Shown: positions 1 to 6,568, numbered from the stretch's first letter. The stretch is DNA of 11,532 nt from Archaeoglobi archaeon (GCA_029259455.1 JAPDIT010000013.1:1-11532), one strand, 5' to 3'. A program made the numbers and translations. The notes: a model not told the origin generated them from the sequence alone.

Positions 1-112
1 GAAGTGGAAGTTGTGTACGAGAAGAGTAACTCCCTTCGGAACTTCAGCCAAGATCAGCGTCCCAAAGAAGCATATTGGGCAGAGAGCTTATGTTGTAATC
101 CTCAAAGACTGA
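1..112 (+). pseudogene. DUF2080 transposon-associated protein, C-terminal fragment, frameshifted
   Basis: The first bases read EVEVVYEK in frame 1. After a change to frame 2 at about position 25 they read VTPFGTSAKISVPKKHIG, then about ten more residues to a TGA at 110-112. Together these match the small archaeal DUF2080 'transposon-encoded' family, whose members end in a V-x-x-FG-x-[GS]-A-x-[IV]-x-VPKK-[WHY]-IG-[KR] segment. DUF2080 genes normally accompany a transposase gene, which would lie left of the window. Joining the two frames requires one base removed or two added near 25-28, so this copy is probably dead. The start lies outside the window. Its presence marks a former insertion-sequence end just upstream of the DUF166 gene. 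Family assignment rests on motif recall only. Confidence 0.6.
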
Positions 113-122
113 TCTGAGAATT

Positions 123-971
123 TTGTCCCAAAACTCCCAGAGCAAAACAGATATTATCGAGGTTAAAAAGGCTTTCGTGGAACTGGGGGTTATCTACAGC
201 GGTGAGTTCGGAAAGAGGTTTGTGAGCAACCTCGCCTATCCGTACCTCTGCCCGACATTCGGTGCGTGCGGAGTGAGTGGCTGTGACTACTGCAAGAGGT
301 ATGACTTCTCATCAAATCTGGTTTACGTTAGAGAGTTAGCGGAACCACACGAACTTGGACTTTACATCGAGGAGCCGGAGAACTACCTTGAACCATTCGA
401 GTGCGATGTTGCAATAGCCATCAACCTCCATCCAGACATTCTCGTCTCCCTAGCGGAAATCGGAGAGTTTAAAGCACTAATAGTTCCCGCATGCAACCAG
501 AACTGGTGTCTACCGGGACTGAGAAAGCAGATGGAAGAGAAGTGCAGCGAAATCGGTGTGGAATTCATATCACCAAAGCCATTCTGCAGCCTCACCAGCG
601 ATTCCGGTTTAATCTCAAAGTTCAGTGAGGAATTCCGAATTGGCAGGCCAGAGTTCAGAGTGGAGAGAAAGGGCAAAATGATTAGAAAAGTAGAGGTTCT
701 CAAAAGCGACCCATGCGGTTCTGCATACTACGTGGCCAGAAGAATGAGCGGCTATATAATAGAGAGCAAGGAGGAGTTCTGGAAGGAGATACACCAGCAC
801 CAATGCGCTTACCCCTGCATGGCGAGTATGGACAGGGACGTTGAGTTAAAGGAGGCCCCATTCCACCTCGCAGGCTACATAATGGTTTACCAGTTCAGCA
901 AGGCTGCAGGAGTTGAAGCAGAGGAGTTTATACCGGAGCATTTCAAGAAAATCGTCTGTCGAGTTCGTTGA
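123..971 (+). CDS. DUF166 family protein (putative archaeal thymidylate synthase family)
   Basis: This is an archaeal DUF166-type protein. The conserved part begins ELGVIYSGEFGKRFVSNL at residue 20 and is rich in cysteines: C43, C49, C54 and C57 (CGVSGCDYC), C124 and C129 (CNQNWC), C141, C155, C198 in SDPCGSAYY, C228 and C232 (CAYPC). One methanogen member of the family carries a 'putative thymidylate synthase' label, but the biochemical role is not settled; a metal or Fe-S site is my inference from the cysteines. The TTG at 123 is the longest open start, but the first 18 residues fall outside the conserved domain and lie next to transposon debris. The GTG at 177 would give MELGVIYSGEFG, the usual family start, so it is a serious alternative; neither has a convincing Shine-Dalgarno site. 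The 3' end overlaps the convergent kinase remnant by 29 bp. No frame disruption is seen. Confidence 0.8.
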   Translation: MSQNSQSKTDIIEVKKAFVELGVIYSGEFGKRFVSNLAYPYLCPTFGACGVSGCDYCKRYDFSSNLVYVRELAEPHELGLYIEEPENYLEPFECDVAIAINLHPDILVSLAEIGEFKALIVPACNQNWCLPGLRKQMEEKCSEIGVEFISPKPFCSLTSDSGLISKFSEEFRIGRPEFRVERKGKMIRKVEVLKSDPCGSAYYVARRMSGYIIESKEEFWKEIHQHQCAYPCMASMDRDVELKEAPFHLAGYIMVYQFSKAAGVEAEEFIPEHFKKIVCRVR

Positions 972-1504
972 GTATTCCTCAATCTCTCTCCTAGTCTCCT
1001 CAATCGGTCTGTTCGTGTTGATGAACTTCCAGCCTTCGAGTATCCTGAAAGCCTTCTCCCTCACCTTTCTGAAGTCCTCTATATTCTCGAACATCTCGCT
1101 CTTCTCTCACAGCCACTCTCTTCATGCAGACCTCAGGCTCAGCTTCAAGGTAGAACATGTAGGGAGAGGTCGGAAGGACTGAACAGAAAAATTTGTAAAG
1201 GAGTTTTGCAGGTTTTTCCGGCAGGTAAAGCACTCCTCCGAGGTACCTGACGAAAATGACTGTGTCAGCCTTTCCGTAGTACCTCAAAAGGAGGAGATTA
1301 CATCAAAGAAGTAGAAAATTGCTGCAAGAATATGAAAAACTTTTCCCCTTCGAAGCAGACTCGCTTTTGCGAGTCTCCCAAACAGGGAGTTAGAGGGATG
1401 GGCTCTAACAATCACTTTACCATTTTTAGCATATCTCTGCCTGACAAACTCCGCGTGAGTATCTTTTCCAGCACCATCCATCCATCGATTACTATGAACC
1501 TCAT
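943..1504 (-). pseudogene. Thymidylate kinase-like P-loop kinase, multiply frameshifted
   Basis: Read on the minus strand, the pieces are MRFIVIDG, then MDGAGKDTHAEFV (P-loop, at 1481-1443), then a stretch ending FFDVIS, then LRYYGKADTVIFVRYLGG (from 1287), then EMFENIEDFRKVREKAF (from 1097), and an end reading LNELDRRFS with TGA at 943-945. Joined, they give roughly 187 residues of a thymidylate-kinase-like nucleotide kinase. Such an enzyme would phosphorylate dTMP to dTDP, although the usual DR-Y motif appears as VRY, so substrate is uncertain. Frame changes fall near 1482, 1291, 1105 and 974. Three are explained by one missing base each. The one near 1105 fits loss of a GA from a GA-repeat, or one extra base. 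The ATG overlaps the TGA of the upstream membrane-kinase remnant (1501-1504, ATGA), so the two once formed an operon. Confidence 0.75.
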
Positions 1505-2133
1505 GCTATCCACAAGTAAAGCACCGCTGTTAAAATCGAAACGCTCAGATTGTCCAAACCCTTGAGTGTTATTGCTTCAATAAGCGTTGCAAATGCTGCA
1601 AGAGGTATCAAAGAGAAGTTCACAGAACCGTGATAGTAGAAATATACTGCCAAAAATGCTGCAATAAGCTCAGAAACATTGCTAGCTGCCTTCAACGCTT
1701 TTTCTCATCTCCAAAAATCCTGTACTTCGTCCTTCCATACTTCCACCCAACTAAAGAGGCAAAGCCATCACCGTATGACATCGCCATGATACCAACAGCT
1801 ATTGCGTCAGGTCTTTCAAAGAGGACATATGCAAGGATTGCCCAAGCTATTGAGTAATAAACCAGTCCCAAACCGTGGCCCGCAACTCGTCCTGCTCGTG
1901 AGCTTTACGGGAGAGTAAGGACTGATTAGGAAAGTGAGTATGACGAAGGGAAATGCTGCAAGAAAGGCCATTACAAGCCTTGATTCGAAGAATGGGAGAA
2001 TGAAGGCTATGTTTCCAACCATTATGTGGAGAAATTTTCTGCTTACAACCTCATTCTTTATCAGCTTCTCTGAAATCAGGAGCAGGATTGCTACATAGCC
2101 ATAAACCGAAATCAGCGGTATCAAATCGGACAT
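1501..2133 (-). pseudogene. SEC59/DGK1/VTE5-type polyprenol (dolichol/phytol) kinase-like membrane protein, frameshifted
   Basis: The minus strand starts MSDLIPLISVYGYVAILL and continues VSRKFLHIMVGNIAFILPFF, a membrane protein opening. It changes frame near 1890 to VAGHGLGLVYYSIAWAILAY, reaches the family signature MSYGDGFASLVGWKYGR, then FGDEK, and changes frame again at an A-run (1700-1704). An intermediate stretch would read SVEGS.LAMF but meets TAG. The last frame reads FLAVYFYYHGSVNFSLIPL and ends TAVLYLWIA with TGA at 1501-1503. The GDG-x-A-x-x-x-G-x-x-x-G signature with a following K-S-x-E-G is typical of CTP-dependent dolichol, diacylglycerol and phytol kinases; the substrate cannot be told from sequence. 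About five to six hydrophobic segments are visible. At least three frame changes and an in-frame TAG mean no full product. The start is ATG at 2133, with a TATA box centred 25 nt upstream. Confidence 0.7.
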
Positions 2134-2154
2134 CTTTGACTGACTAATTTAACC

Positions 2155-2163
2155 ATTATAAAA
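2155..2163. promoter_or_regulatory. Shared TATA box between the membrane-kinase remnant and the radical SAM gene
   Basis: The sequence ATTATAAAA contains the palindrome TTATAA (2156-2161), so it can act as a TATA box in both directions. It is centred about 25 nt before the minus-strand ATG at 2133, fitting leaderless transcription. In the plus direction it predicts a transcript start near 2184-2186, which leaves a short leader holding GGAG (2195-2198) before the ATG at 2208. Position and composition are the only evidence. Confidence 0.55.
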
Positions 2164-2207
2164 ACTTTTTGAAAACAGTTAATAGCAGAGTTTCGGAGTT
2201 TAAGCCA

Positions 2208-3071
2208 ATGAGATACGAGGAGCCAGTGTTCAGACCGCCAAGCGAGGCTTTCAGCCTTATAGTCCAAGCGACGATAGGATGTTCGTGGAACAAATGCACG
2301 TTTTGCGGGATGTACAAGATGAAAAAGTTCAGAGTGAGGGACATTGAAGAGGTTAAGGAAGATTTCAGAATCGCAAAGGAGATCTACGGGAACGTGAGGA
2401 GAGTATTTCTTGCTGACGGTAACGCTCTCACCGCAGACACAGATTACCTGCTTGATGTTGCCGAATACGCAAACAGGCTGTTCAACCTCGAAAGAATAAG
2501 CTGCTACGCCACACCTCAGGATATTCTCGAAAAGAGTAAGGAGGAACTCAAAAAAATCAGAAATGCGGGGATTAAGCTGCTCTACGTCGGAATTGAGAGC
2601 GGGGATGACGAAATACTTGAAAAAATAAGAAAAGGCGTAACTTCCGACGAGATTGCAGAGGCCTGCAAAAAGGCTCACGAATGCGGTTTTGACCTGTCTG
2701 TGACAGTGTTGACGGGAATAGGCGGAAAAGAGAGGAGCTACGAAAATGCAAGAAATACCGCAAGACTCCTGAACCGTGTAGCTCCGAAATACACGGGTGT
2801 TTTGACCTACATCCCTGTTCCGAACACACCTCTTTATGTGAAGATTAAAAGGGGTGAATTCCTGCTTCCCAACGCGCTTGAAAACCTCCTCGAACTCAGG
2901 TGGATGGTCGAGAGGATTGAGGCAAAGACGATTTTCCGCTGCAACCACGCATCAAACTATCTGCCTTTGAAGGGCACTCTGCCGGAGGACAGAGAAAAGC
3001 TGCTGAAGGCAATCGATTATGCAATTGCACATCCAGAGGTGCTGAAGCCTGAATGGTTGAGGGGGCTGTGA
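2208..3071 (+). CDS. Radical SAM protein (Elp3/COG1032-like core) with CX4CX2C cluster motif
   Basis: This is a 287-residue radical SAM enzyme of unknown substrate. It opens MRYEEPVFRPPSEAFSLIVQ. The 4Fe-4S binding motif is GCSWNKCTFC with C25, C30 and C33, spaced C-x4-C-x2-C instead of the textbook C-x3-C-x2-C. Other radical SAM landmarks are FLADGNAL (67-74), LLYVGIESG (124-132, the GxIxGxxE-like region) and a C-terminal NHASNYLPLKGTLP segment typical of this subgroup. An in-frame TTG at 2169 would add 13 residues, but it lies upstream of the transcript start predicted from the TATA box at 2155-2163. The ATG at 2208 has GGAG nine bases upstream, so I chose it. The gene is intact although it lies between broken genes, and stands alone with no same-strand partner within 1 kb. 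It ends 30 bp from the end of the convergent lipoprotein remnant. Confidence 0.88.
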   Translation: MRYEEPVFRPPSEAFSLIVQATIGCSWNKCTFCGMYKMKKFRVRDIEEVKEDFRIAKEIYGNVRRVFLADGNALTADTDYLLDVAEYANRLFNLERISCYATPQDILEKSKEELKKIRNAGIKLLYVGIESGDDEILEKIRKGVTSDEIAEACKKAHECGFDLSVTVLTGIGGKERSYENARNTARLLNRVAPKYTGVLTYIPVPNTPLYVKIKRGEFLLPNALENLLELRWMVERIEAKTIFRCNHASNYLPLKGTLPEDREKLLKAIDYAIAHPEVLKPEWLRGL

Positions 3072-3101
3072 AAGCTAAAAATGGTCGTTAAAATAGAGAA
3101 A

Positions 3102-4066
3102 TTAGCCGAGAGACTCGGCAATTTGTAATAGCTCCTCTTTTGAAATCTTTCCGCTGATTTCCACCCAAACGCCGTTTTTCTCCAGATAAAGGACTGAATA
3201 TCCGTGGGTTTCACCGTAATAAGCCTTTTCGCCACTAACCTCAACCTCTTCCAGATTTTCAGGAACCTTTGGCTTCTCTGTTAACTCCCTGATTATCAAG
3301 AAGCTATCGTCTTTCAAATAGGAAAGCGTGACGGTGTTCTTTAAAACGCTGACACTCGTATCCTGCCGTATAGGACGGGACAAGAATTGTAAGGTTCACA
3401 TGCTTCTGAGCCTCCTCAACGCTATCATAATACTCCGGAAGCGTTATTTGCATTTTTTCTACCTCAGCACCTTCAGGTGGTTTAAACTCAAAGAAGCTGT
3501 CGTCTATACCCGTGTTAATGCTAAGATTCCTGTATTCGATGAACATACTAAACTCCCCGAACTTGTACTCCATCTTTACGGGGAGCCAGAACTCCTTATC
3601 AACCCACATTTTGGTAATGTTGCCCTCATCACCCTTGGCCTCAGATTCAGGACGTAGCAATCCCTCCCCGAAACTTTCTCCTCCCCCAGAAGCTGCACGT
3701 CGTAACGCTCAAGCAAATCTTTAATTATTTCCGTGTAGTCCAGCTTTATGGGTTCGCGGTTGCTGAAGTTGCTTTCCAGCACCATTACCTTGTTGTTTAC
3801 TTGTCGTAGCTCCACATTACGCTGCCATTGGACACAATAATCATGTTATCATTTTCTGTGTAGATTTTTGATGATTTCTTGTAGATGTAAGTGTTAACTC
3901 TGCTTAAACTCCCCAAGAGGGCTTTCGGTTACAATAAAAACATCAGCTCTTAAATCCTTAATCTGCTCTTCCTTTTCCTGCACTTTCTTCGCTATCTCTT
4001 CTGCGCTCATTTGAACGCAGCCCGCAAGAAGGGAGACGAGCAGCAGAGCGATTACCAACTCCTCAT
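3102..4066 (-). pseudogene. LolA-like / DUF4367 exported lipoprotein, multiply frameshifted
   Basis: The minus strand encodes, in changing frames, a lipoprotein signal (MRS, then VIALLLVSLLAGC with lipobox LLAGC), a helix EEIAKKVQEKEEQIKDLRAD, and the beta-rich pieces VNTYIYKKSSKIYTEND, VNNKVMVLESNFSNREPI, MWVDKEFWLPVKMEYKFGEF and FFEFKPPEGAEVEKM. The C-terminal part reads VEVSGEKAYYGETHGYSVLY and ends SKEELLQIAESLG. The first part resembles the 'outer membrane lipoprotein-sorting' LolA-like fold found in archaeal exported proteins. The last 90 residues resemble DUF4367. Frame changes occur near 4057, 3900, 3808, 3640 and 3380. Three are repaired by adding one base; the other two need one base fewer or two more. 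A TATA-like CTTATATG (minus strand, 4088-4095) sits about 26 nt before the ATG at 4066. No product of useful length can be made. Confidence 0.7.
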
Positions 4067-4087
4067 GTTGCCATGTTTTGTTTTGTA

Positions 4088-4095
4088 CATATAAG
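4088..4095 (-). promoter_or_regulatory. TATA box of the LolA-like lipoprotein remnant
   Basis: CTTATATG on the minus strand lies about 26 nt upstream of the ATG at 4066, the spacing expected for leaderless archaeal transcription. The promoter seems to have outlived the reading frame. Confidence 0.4.
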
Positions 4096-4128
4096 CTTTG
4101 CCGTTTGTAAACACAGATATGCCAAACG

Positions 4129-4137
4129 TTTTAAAAT
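4129..4137 (+). promoter_or_regulatory. TATA box of the DUF169 remnant
   Basis: TTTTAAAAT is centred about 25 nt upstream of the ATG at 4158, consistent with a leaderless transcript. It is distinct from the minus-strand TATA at 4088-4095, so this 91-bp divergent region carries two separate boxes. Confidence 0.4.
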
Positions 4138-4157
4138 TACGAAACTAAAACCCTTCA

Positions 4158-4908
4158 ATGGAATGGAATGAAAAGGGCAGAAAAATTACCGAACTTCTGA
4201 AGCTACGCACACCGCCTGTTGGTGTGAGGTTCTACGAGGAGAAGTAGGAGCCGGAGAAGGCGTTTAAGCCATCCAAGTATGGAATAAAGATGGCCGTCTG
4301 TCAGGCCATAGCCTTTGCACGCTACATGGTAGGACGGTTTTGCTTGAGCCAGAGGACTTTGCCTGCCCTCCGGCAATGCTGATTTATGGAGTGGCGAAAC
4401 ACGAAGGAGGACTGAAAGATATTCTACTGAGTGCAGAGTGGTTAAAGGACGAGAGTTGTGAGGTTGCAGAGCAAAAACTTCCTGAAGGAAAATACAAGAG
4501 CTTTGTTTTTGGAGATATGACCAAAATGAAAGGGGAGCCTGAGGCCGTACTTATCTTCGGAACTCCTGCTCAAATAGGGGAGGCTCATTCAAGCCGAACT
4601 TACTTTGGAGGAGCAGTAAAAGCCAACCTGATTGCAAAGGCTGCCTCGTGCACTGAGACGCTGTTTCCCGCTCTAAAAGGAGAGGTTGCAATTACCGTGC
4701 TAGGAGCAGAAGACAGGTTTTTGCAGCAATTCAGGAGACTGAGATGATCTTCGCCATGCCCTACGGTTGGACTGATAAAATCATAGAGGGGCTTGAAAAT
4801 GCAGGAAGAGGAGCGAACACTAGCTACCCACCCCCGCCCTTCCTGATGTTCTCACCCCGCTTCCCCAAGCAATACAGGGAGATAGCGGAGAAGTTCAAAC
4901 CCGTCTGA
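4158..4908 (+). pseudogene. DUF169 family protein, disrupted by TAG and two frameshifts
   Basis: The gene opens MEWNEKGRKITELLKL, then RTPPVGVRFYEEK, and meets an in-frame TAG at 4246-4248. It reads on in the same frame as EPEKAFKPSKYGIKMAVCQA, changes frame near 4328 (one G short of reading YMGRTVLLEPEDFACPPAML), and changes again at a T-run (4718-4722). The end reads MIFAMPYGWTDKIIEGL and ...REIAEKFKPV with TGA at 4906-4908. PPVGV-x-F, the CQA motif and the FACPPA segment are features of DUF169 (COG2043), an archaeal/bacterial family of unknown function. The longest uninterrupted piece is 4340-4747 (135 codons from a TTG), lacking both ends. The last 14 bp overlap the end of the convergent Rossmann-fold gene. 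TAG could be a single substitution from AAG, GAG or CAG. Confidence 0.75.
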
Positions 4909-5542
4909 GAGCTGTGATCACACCATGACACCTGCAGGCGGTTGCAACAACAACTCTTTCCCTTTTTTCCACCTGCCTCATTAACTCGGCAAAGTCTTTC
5001 CCCTCGATAGCCCCAAGTCCGGGTTCAAGCTGCCTGCTGATAAGAACAAAAGCTTCTGGATAGGCAAACTTAACCAGATCATGCATCGGGCAGGGCTTTC
5101 TGAGTTTCGTGACCGGACAGACATCAGGGGCTAAGCACTTCTCCAGACAGTCCGCATCTCTGTTGTAACTAACAACAACACTGCCTCTACCAGCAGAAAC
5201 AACAACTCTCGCAGGTAAATTTGCCATTATGCAGTCCACAACCTCATTCCACGGTTTGAGGTTAAATTTGACCTTAACAGCCTCCGCCGCAACATGAAGG
5301 GGAGCAGTCGGGAAAATGTACTCCGGTTCAAGATTGAGCATGTCTGGGAGAACCTCAACGCCTCCTTCCAAGAAGTATCTTCTCTCCTTTATCTCCTCAA
5401 CACTTTCCACCTTCTGCAGATTTAGCTCCCTAACAGCTAAACAATCTGGATTCCTGTCCACGACAACATAGCTCCTCCCCTTTTTTTCCAGAAACTTCGC
5501 AGCTTCAACCCCATACCTCCCTCCGCCAACGATTACGTCCAT
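4895..5542 (-). CDS. Small Rossmann-fold protein with C-terminal cysteine cluster, function unknown
   Basis: This 215-residue protein starts MDVIVGGGRYGVEAAKFL, a beta-strand/GGGRYG/helix unit (6-11) followed by SYVVVDRN with an acidic residue at the end of the second strand (D29). That is the layout of an NAD(P)- or FAD-binding Rossmann fold. The middle has PTAPLHVAAE. The C-terminal half carries C132, C136, C142 and C151 (spacing C-x3-C-x5-C-x8-C) and a late CRC (C203, C205), which could bind a metal or Fe-S cluster. I do not recognise a characterised family. It begins one base after the stop codon of the CoA-racemase-like gene, with GGTGG overlapping that gene's end as a possible ribosome site, so the two are almost certainly co-transcribed. 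Role as a redox partner or dehydrogenase is inference only. Its 3' end overlaps the DUF169 remnant by 14 bp. Confidence 0.8.
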   Translation of the reverse strand: MDVIVGGGRYGVEAAKFLEKKGRSYVVVDRNPDCLAVRELNLQKVESVEEIKERRYFLEGGVEVLPDMLNLEPEYIFPTAPLHVAAEAVKVKFNLKPWNEVVDCIMANLPARVVVSAGRGSVVVSYNRDADCLEKCLAPDVCPVTKLRKPCPMHDLVKFAYPEAFVLISRQLEPGLGAIEGKDFAELMRQVEKRERVVVATACRCHGVITALRRV

Positions 5543-5543
5543 C

Positions 5544-6539
5544 CTACCACCTGAAGGGTGGCTTAACCAGCCTTATCCTCTTTCCTTCCCACTCCACTTC
5601 ATCTACAAGCCTCTCTCCAACCCTCTCCTCGATTTTTTCAACTTCCTTCAGGCTCATAACTTCAAATGCCGGAATGTCGGCGCTTTGCAGCAGCTTCACC
5701 GCCTCCTCCATGCTCATCCGTCCAAGCCTTTCCTCAATGGCCTTCCTGACCTCATCATACCTCGCAAAACTCTCCACAAGTGAGAAGTTGAAGTCGAGGT
5801 TTAATGCCTGGCACAAACGCCTCCAGAAGTGCTCTTCCGCAATGATGCCCAGCGTGATGAATCCATCCTTCGTCCTGTAAATTCCGTATGCAGGGTTGCT
5901 CGAAAATGCTGGCAAAATCCCAAGTCCGTTTAGCATTGACGATGTGTGAATTGGAGCTGAATACAGGGCGGAGTGGAACATGCTTATGTCTATATACCTC
6001 CCCTTTCCCGTTCTTCCCCTTTCAATTAGGGCGGCAAGAATCGCAATAACTGCATAAACTGCTGATGAGAAGTCAGCAAGCTGCAGGTTCGGGTCTCTTA
6101 TCTCCCCACCCATAGCCGAGATCTCCAGAATCCCACCGAGACCGAGGCAGTTCAAATCGTGCGCGGGGAGGTGTGAAAGCCTGTTTTCCTGACCGAATGC
6201 AGAAATAGAGCAGTAGATTATGGACTCATTAACCTTCCTCACGCTTTCGTAGTCAATCCCCAGCTTTCTTGCAACTCCAGGTCTGAAGCCCTCAACCACC
6301 ACATCAGCACTCTCAACGAGCTTCATGAACTTCTCATAACCCTCCTCTGTTTTCAGGTCGAGAAACAGGAATTGCTTACCGTGATTCATTGCAGCAAACA
6401 CTGCATCGAGCGTTCTCCCCGGCTCCCCACCTGGAGGTTCAACCTTCACGACATCTGCCCCCAGAGTTTTCAGAATCTGGCAGCAGAAAGGGCCAGGATA
6501 GAAGGCGGCAACCTCAACGACTTTTACATTTTCAAGCAT
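5544..6539 (-). CDS. Alpha-methylacyl-CoA racemase-like family III CoA-transferase (CaiB/BaiF) protein
   Basis: This 331-residue CaiB/BaiF-fold protein begins MLENVKVVEVAAFYPGPFCC. It contains the family's GADVVKVEPPGGEPGR (27-42), LDLKT (60-64), VVEGFRPGVARKLGIDYE (81-98), and TGKGRYIDISMF (177-188). Enzymes of this fold move CoA between carboxylates or racemise alpha-methylacyl-CoA thioesters. Three residues match the racemase catalytic set known from mycobacterial MCR (His126, Asp156, Glu241): H127 in AHDLN, D156 in LADFSS, and E235/E236 in AEEHFW. The short length also fits racemases better than the roughly 400-residue transferases. The native substrate is unknown. An upstream in-frame start at 6632 would overlap the divergent threonine synthase, while the ATG at 6539 is placed 25 nt from the shared TATA box, so I chose the latter. 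It is followed after one base by the Rossmann/cysteine-cluster gene. Confidence 0.85.
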   Translation of the reverse strand: MLENVKVVEVAAFYPGPFCCQILKTLGADVVKVEPPGGEPGRTLDAVFAAMNHGKQFLFLDLKTEEGYEKFMKLVESADVVVEGFRPGVARKLGIDYESVRKVNESIIYCSISAFGQENRLSHLPAHDLNCLGLGGILEISAMGGEIRDPNLQLADFSSAVYAVIAILAALIERGRTGKGRYIDISMFHSALYSAPIHTSSMLNGLGILPAFSSNPAYGIYRTKDGFITLGIIAEEHFWRRLCQALNLDFNFSLVESFARYDEVRKAIEERLGRMSMEEAVKLLQSADIPAFEVMSLKEVEKIEERVGERLVDEVEWEGKRIRLVKPPFRW

Positions 6540-6560
6540 GTTATGCTGTGATTTTGAAGA

Positions 6561-6568
6561 TTTATAAA
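6561..6568. promoter_or_regulatory. Palindromic bidirectional TATA box between the racemase-like gene and thrC
   Basis: TTTATAAA is a perfect palindrome lying in the 49-bp gap between two divergent ATGs. Its centre is about 25 nt from the minus-strand ATG (6539) and about 25 nt from the plus-strand ATG (6589). Archaeal transcription starts about 25 nt past the TATA centre, so one TBP site could yield leaderless mRNAs in both directions. Neither start codon has a Shine-Dalgarno sequence, which supports leaderless initiation. Confidence 0.7.

Noticed and set aside
1589..1970. Recurring word AATGCTGCAA (near 1590, 1655 and 1950), possibly a repeat or binding site
   Set aside because: On the coding strand each copy encodes an LAAF/IAAF stretch in transmembrane segments of the membrane-kinase remnant, which explains it.
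943..2133. Programmed frameshifting to make the two kinases
   Set aside because: Seven or more separate shifts in two genes, with no shared slippery site, do not fit a programmed mechanism.
2121..2948. Open reading frame of 275 codons on the minus strand
   Set aside because: It lies entirely antisense to the well-supported radical SAM gene, and its translation has no recognisable domain and a composition unlike the real proteins here.
4246..4248. TAG read through as pyrrolysine
   Set aside because: No PYLIS-like evidence or pyl genes are visible, and the same gene has two more frameshifts, so a plain lesion is simpler.
4340..4747. A stand-alone 135-residue gene
   Set aside because: It is the central part of DUF169. 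The missing N- and C-terminal parts are present next to it in other frames.
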